Shown here: piece by piece, positions 60,761 to 64,000 of the stretch | How the letters are laid out: each line of letters opens with the position of its first letter | How positions within the stretch are numbered: the stretch's first letter is position 1 | NCBI GenBank assembly: GCA_001897515.1 | Contig: MKTA01000018.1 | Span: forward strand, 186,001 to 250,000 | Direction of reading: 5' to 3' | DNA length: 64,000 nucleotides | DNA from: Bacteroidetes bacterium 41-46 | GTDB taxonomy: Bacteria > Bacteroidota > Bacteroidia > Bacteroidales > UBA932 | Notes under the pieces: model-generated | Seen by the model: the letters and a program-made list of their open reading frames with translations, nothing else | The model's database searches: none | Told to the model about the DNA's origin: nothing | Program-made: the position numbers and the translations under genes

Positions 60761-61650
60761 TCTTTCAGTTTATCAAAGACTACAACTCGAAACGATGGAC
60801 GATTGAGGTGATGTGCAGAGTCTTGAATGTTTCCAAAAGCTCCTATTATCGTTGGTTTAAAGAACCTATCGGCAAGCGCAAACAGAATTATATGGAACTT
60901 GATAAAAAGATTAAACAAGCGTATTTTAAAGCTAAAAGTCGTAACGGTAGTCCCCGTCTTGCAAAAGACTTGTTGGCTTGCGGTACTGTTGTGTCCAGAA
61001 CAACTGTTGCCAGCCATATGAAACAAATGGGATTGCGCAGCAAACTTTCTAAACGCTACAAGGTTACCACCAACTCCTCTCATAATTTTGAAGTAGCCCC
61101 CAACCTGCTCAATAGGGTTTTTAAACATGAAGAGCCTGTTAAAGCTTGCGTGTCTGACTTGACATATATCTCTTGTCTGGATGGATTCCTTTATCTGACT
61201 TGTGTTTTGGATCTTTTTGACCGTAAACTCATAGGCTGGTCGATGAGTGATAGTATGAGTGCATCTAAAACAGTTATCCCGGCTATAAGGATGGCTAATA
61301 GGAACAGGGCTTTTACCGAGGATATGATTTTTCATTCTGACAGGGGGGCCCAATATGCCTGCAAGCAAACAGTCAATATCTTGAAATCTCTTAATGCTAA
61401 GCAGAGCATGAGTCGTAAAGGTAATTGCTGGGATAACGCAGTAGCAGAAAGCTTTTTTAAGTCCTTTAAAACGGAATTGATTTATGGCACAAGACTTATT
61501 ACAAGAGAACAGATGCGCTTGTTGATATTTGATTATATAGAATCCTGGTATAATCATAAGAGAAGATTCTCTGCTTTAAAGAATTTGACTATTGATGAAT
61601 TTTGGGAACAGTATAATATTAAAAAACAGATTACTAAAAATGTCGCTTAA
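60757..61650 (+). CDS. IS3-family transposase OrfB (DDE integrase)
   Basis: A 297-residue frame in the -1 phase relative to orfA; the only early start is a TTG at 60757, so it is most likely made as an OrfAB fusion by slippage at 60721-60727 (the -1 frame is open from there). The rve core shows D in ACVSDLTYI, D in FHSDRGAQYA and E in GNCWDNAVAESFFKSFKTEL. It is intact, so the element may be active. Confidence 0.92.
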   Translation: MIFQFIKDYNSKRWTIEVMCRVLNVSKSSYYRWFKEPIGKRKQNYMELDKKIKQAYFKAKSRNGSPRLAKDLLACGTVVSRTTVASHMKQMGLRSKLSKRYKVTTNSSHNFEVAPNLLNRVFKHEEPVKACVSDLTYISCLDGFLYLTCVLDLFDRKLIGWSMSDSMSASKTVIPAIRMANRNRAFTEDMIFHSDRGAQYACKQTVNILKSLNAKQSMSRKGNCWDNAVAESFFKSFKTELIYGTRLITREQMRLLIFDYIESWYNHKRRFSALKNLTIDEFWEQYNIKKQITKNVA

Positions 61651-61659
61651 CTATTTGTC

Positions 61660-61791
61660 TCAAATAAATTTGCAAGTCCATTTTAATAAATTCTGTATAA
61701 CGATAATTAAGTTTTCATAATCACAATCGAACTCAACTGAGGGAGCGACAACACTATTTCTTATCTTGATATCGTTAATATAGACTATCAT
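61660..61791 (-). pseudogene. Short frame cut by the IS element
   Basis: A 43-residue frame (MIVYINDIKIRNSVVAPSVE and on) whose TGA stop is created by the first bases of the IS right end. On the far side of the IS the same strand continues open for ~28 codons before wzx (TNLVIPKCQLLSHIMSIYIK). The joined product would be ~72 residues; I do not recognise it. It could be a small gene broken by the insertion, or chance. Confidence 0.35.
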
Positions 61792-62228
61792 AAAAAAAGA
61801 ATTACGATAGACTATTTAATATTCATGAAATGTATCTGTACAATTGTTGGTGGTTATTGATATGGGCAACTAGTAAGGGTAATTTCTTAATTATTTCGCG
61901 ACTCATCTTTAATATCGGAATACATTCATAACTTTGTGTAGAGTTATATTACAGAATTTTTTATCGAAAAAACTGTTACTATGGTACGGAAAAATTAGTA
62001 ACTCAAATCCTCCTTCATAGTTTCACGCTATCTAAATATTAGATTTAACATCCTCTTCCTGTATAATATAAGAAAAACTTCATTTGAGTGAATTGTTATT
62101 ATAATTAACTTATTTAAATTTTTTGGAATAGAAATGTAAACAGACTTTGCCCAGTAACAACGATTTAATAACTTTTGAGTATAGATTCTTGCTAAAAATT
62201 TTCACATCATTTTTATAGAGCTAGATAT
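61792..62228. other. AT-rich intergenic stretch without recognised feature
   Basis: 437 bp between the IS-cut frame and the SDR gene. Both strands are full of stops; the longest frames are ~35 codons without family resemblance. No terminator with a T run and no consensus promoter was found. Confidence 0.6.
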
Positions 62229-62966
62229 TTAAATCGCAGTCCATCCTCCATCGACCATGAGATTGTGCCCTGTAATAAATGAAGCTTCATCAGAAAGAAG
62301 GAAACTTACAGCAGGAGCTACTTCTTCAGGGCGGCCCATTCTTTTGAGGGGAGATTTATTCTCATATCGTTCAATAAAAGATGGATTTTGGTTATCGATT
62401 ATTCCTCCAGGGGATACGCAATTGATTCTAATGTTGTATTTCCCAAAATAAGAAGCTAGGTATCGAGTTAAGTTAATTATGCCCCCCTTAATCGCAGAAT
62501 ATGCAGCAGGAGATGTCCCTCCATAACCTTCATATATTGTAAAATCATTTCCAACAACACCATAAATTGATCCAAAATTTACGATTGATCCTGACATTTG
62601 AAATACCATCTGTTTTAAAACAGTTTGAGTTAATAAAAACGTACTATTTAGCTGCATATCAATATTTTTTTGCCAAGATTCAAAAGAAATATCCTCAAAT
62701 TTCAACCCCCAGTCATTAGTTCTCGGATAGGCGTTGTTAACTAGCCCATCAATTCTTTTATATTTATTAATGATATCATCAACTAGTTTTAAAATTGATT
62801 CTTTATCTGTAATGTCGGTATTTACAATACCTTCTTCCCAATTGGTAGTGATACCAATTTCGGCATTTATCACTTGAGCCCCGTCTTTCTTGAGAATCTT
62901 TACAATCTCGCGTCCAATAAGCCCATTTCCTCCAGTTACTAATATTACTTTATTACTTAATTTCAT
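62229..62966 (-). CDS. SDR-family oxidoreductase (PtmA-like)
   Basis: A 245-residue short-chain dehydrogenase: [18 protein letters not shown] cofactor loop, NNAYPR in place of NNAG, catalytic S in VNFGSIYG, Y-x3-K in AAYSAIKGG, and the end [10 protein letters not shown]. The [21 protein letters not shown] segment resembles PtmA-type enzymes found with nonulosonate or flagellin-glycan genes (from memory). It overlaps the nitrilase-family gene by 14 bp. Confidence 0.85.
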   Translation of the reverse strand: MKLSNKVILVTGGNGLIGREIVKILKKDGAQVINAEIGITTNWEEGIVNTDITDKESILKLVDDIINKYKRIDGLVNNAYPRTNDWGLKFEDISFESWQKNIDMQLNSTFLLTQTVLKQMVFQMSGSIVNFGSIYGVVGNDFTIYEGYGGTSPAAYSAIKGGIINLTRYLASYFGKYNIRINCVSPGGIIDNQNPSFIERYENKSPLKRMGRPEEVAPAVSFLLSDEASFITGHNLMVDGGWTAI

Positions 62967-63747
62967 ATAATTCTTTATACAAATTCTCTTGACGATCTTT
63001 TTTTACGGGAAAACTAGTTTGGTATTCGTTGACATATTCAGGATTAATTGTATAAATATCAATTTCTTCTGAAATACACCTGTGTTTACAAATTTCTCCA
63101 TTTGGATTGAAAATCAAACTTGATTTCTGATAATTAACGCCATTTCCATCATCCCCTGTACGATTGACTCCAATGAAAAAAACCTGATTTTCAATTGCTC
63201 TTGCTTTTAAAAGTGTATACCAATGATCAATTCTTTTAGCCGGCCAATTAGCAATGTTAACAATAATTGATACATCCAAAGACATGGCCTGAAAAATTTC
63301 AGGGAATCGTAAATCATAACAAATGCTGAACCCAACTTTAGTCTCTTTAATTATGCTTTTAGAAATGGCAACTCCCCCACTATAGAATTCATCTTCTTTT
63401 GCAAACGAAAATGGGTGTATCTTAGCATATGAAGCAACAATATTCCCGTTTTGGTCTATAGTTATCAGATTGTTAGTTGCAAGAGGTACAGATTCTAAAA
63501 TTATTCCAAAGGAAATAAAAAACTTATATTTGATTGAGAGTTTTAAAAAAAAATTGATTGTCTCTGAATTTTCAAAATCTTCAGCAAGATCCTTTGTATT
63601 CATAGAGAATCCAGTTAATGTAAGCTCTGGAAGGATTATCCAATCTAGCTTTTCACTAGAGATATTTTCAAATATTATAGATATCTTTTCTTTGTTAGCT
63701 GTTTTATTTTCCCAAGACTGGTCCAAAGAAATGAGGGCAATATTCAT
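62953..63747 (-). CDS. Nitrilase-superfamily carbon-nitrogen hydrolase
   Basis: A 264-residue amidase-like protein with the Glu-Lys-Cys triad: E41 in [13 protein letters not shown]109 in SYAKIHPF, C143 in [12 protein letters not shown]. Length is normal for the omega-amidase/Nit branch. Amidases are rare in capsule loci; it might deacylate or de-amidate a sugar or an aminotransferase product. It lies 1 bp after the aminotransferase gene and overlaps the SDR. Confidence 0.88.
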   Translation of the reverse strand: MNIALISLDQSWENKTANKEKISIIFENISSEKLDWIILPELTLTGFSMNTKDLAEDFENSETINFFLKLSIKYKFFISFGIILESVPLATNNLITIDQNGNIVASYAKIHPFSFAKEDEFYSGGVAISKSIIKETKVGFSICYDLRFPEIFQAMSLDVSIIVNIANWPAKRIDHWYTLLKARAIENQVFFIGVNRTGDDGNGVNYQKSSLIFNPNGEICKHRCISEEIDIYTINPEYVNEYQTSFPVKKDRQENLYKELYEIK

Positions 63748-63748
63748 A

Positions 63749-64000
63749 TTAGTTGAACTTTCTAAAAACAGGTTTAATTATTGCTCCTTGAAGATATTTC
63801 TCATACCCCTCTTCTAATGCCTTTTTATAAATGACGAGCGTTTTTTTAGTAGCAACAAGGGTTTTCTTTAATTCTTCTTCTTTGTGAGCATAAGAAATTG
63901 CAATCCATGGCATCAATACTCCATTTTTAATCATCTCTTGTGCAAATAGGGTCCGGAAAGCCATACTGATTGTTCCAGTTTTATCTTTTGTAACATAATT
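63749..64000 (-). CDS. Class III aminotransferase (glutamate-1-semialdehyde aminomutase-like), C-terminal part
   Basis: The frame is open to the right edge of the window and so is the 3' part of a longer gene; 83 residues are visible. SMAFRTLFAQEMIKNGVLMP, then WIAISYAHKEEELKKTLVAT and IIKPVFRKFN, match the end of GSA-aminotransferase-like proteins in polysaccharide loci. The visible part has no PLP lysine, which would lie upstream. With the SDR and the amidase it forms a tight three-gene group. Confidence 0.75.
   Translation of the reverse strand, partial: NYVTKDKTGTISMAFRTLFAQEMIKNGVLMPWIAISYAHKEEELKKTLVATKKTLVIYKKALEEGYEKYLQGAIIKPVFRKFN

Larger units (their letters stand above)
60420..61662 (+). 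mobile_element. IS3-family insertion sequence, ~1243 bp
   Basis: Left end TGGGACACATGGTTAAGC (60420-60437) and right end GCTTAACTATTTGTCTCA (61645-61662) are inverted repeats with 14 of 18 matches, ending TG...CA as in IS3. Inside are orfA and orfB in -1 relation with a slippery A-run. No clear target duplication is visible (left AGT, right AAT). It interrupts the minus-strand polysaccharide locus in opposite orientation and truncates a small frame at 61660-61791. Confidence 0.9.

Noticed and set aside
60415-61557. Long minus-strand ORF (380 aa) across the IS element
   Set aside because: It is the antisense shadow of the OrfA/OrfB transposase; the plus-strand frames carry the DDE and HTH motifs.

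Overview
The window looks like a chromosomal segment of a member of the Bacteroidales (Bacteroidota). The evidence is the fimbrillin (Mfa-like) lipoproteins, a BspA-type leucine-rich-repeat protein, BACON and M64 domains, promoters of the TTTG-N19/20-TAnnTTTG type, scarce Shine-Dalgarno sites, a four-helix-bundle gene inside a polysaccharide locus, and a large PPi-type PEPCK-like protein. I see no rRNA, CRISPR array or plasmid origin. There is one tRNA (Ser-GGA).

Layout. 0-5 kb: the end of a DUF438/PAS protein, a DUF1858 protein, a copper-type P1B ATPase and a hybrid periplasmic-sensor histidine kinase. 5-10.5 kb (minus strand): dTDP-L-rhamnose genes rfbA-C-D-B, then a WbuC cupin, a secreted protein and a Gfo/Idh/MocA oxidoreductase. 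10.7-16.8 kb: patatin, ferritin, sucC-sucD and an MFS exporter. 16.9-29.2 kb: PPi-PEPCK-like protein, ATP-cone/Mrr nuclease, a membrane sensor-like protein, and the methionine/SAM cycle operon metH-metF-ahcY. 29.2-37 kb: accessory material, namely two candidate structured RNAs nearby, a small HNH protein, tRNA-Ser, thioredoxin-fold proteins, a small regulator operon with twin palindromic promoters, a three-gene toxin-antitoxin-SecB-like chaperone (TAC) module, and a lone phage-sheath-like gene. 37-42.5 kb: three fimbrillin-type lipoproteins in a row, the middle one fused to LRR, BACON and an M64 metallopeptidase. 42.6-43.8 kb: a REP-associated tyrosine transposase (RAYT) bracketed by two 140-bp repeats. 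43.9-64 kb: one long minus-strand surface polysaccharide locus. It holds bacillosamine-type PglE/D/C, UDP-L-FucNAc CapE/F/G, glycosyltransferases, Wzy, Wzx, an IS3-family element, and an SDR/nitrilase/aminotransferase group that runs off the right end. This locus becomes visibly AT-rich towards the right, as expected of exchanged capsule genes.

The most unusual content is the repeat ecology. There are four 130-bp elements with ~22-bp inverted ends, of which one pair of arms has co-varied. There is a second, 140-146-bp family made of paired REP hairpins around the RAYT. Both share a CTTGCCA core. The second family sits exactly on gene 3' ends, so that stop codons and C-terminal tails (TLP or TLPQFLAS) are repeat-encoded. 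A third class, miniature hairpins with 3-4-nt loops, occurs in intergenic clusters and also in frame inside the activation domain of metH. Several tandem repeats of 10-58 bp occupy other gaps.

All family assignments come from reading motifs and remembered family features. No database search was run.
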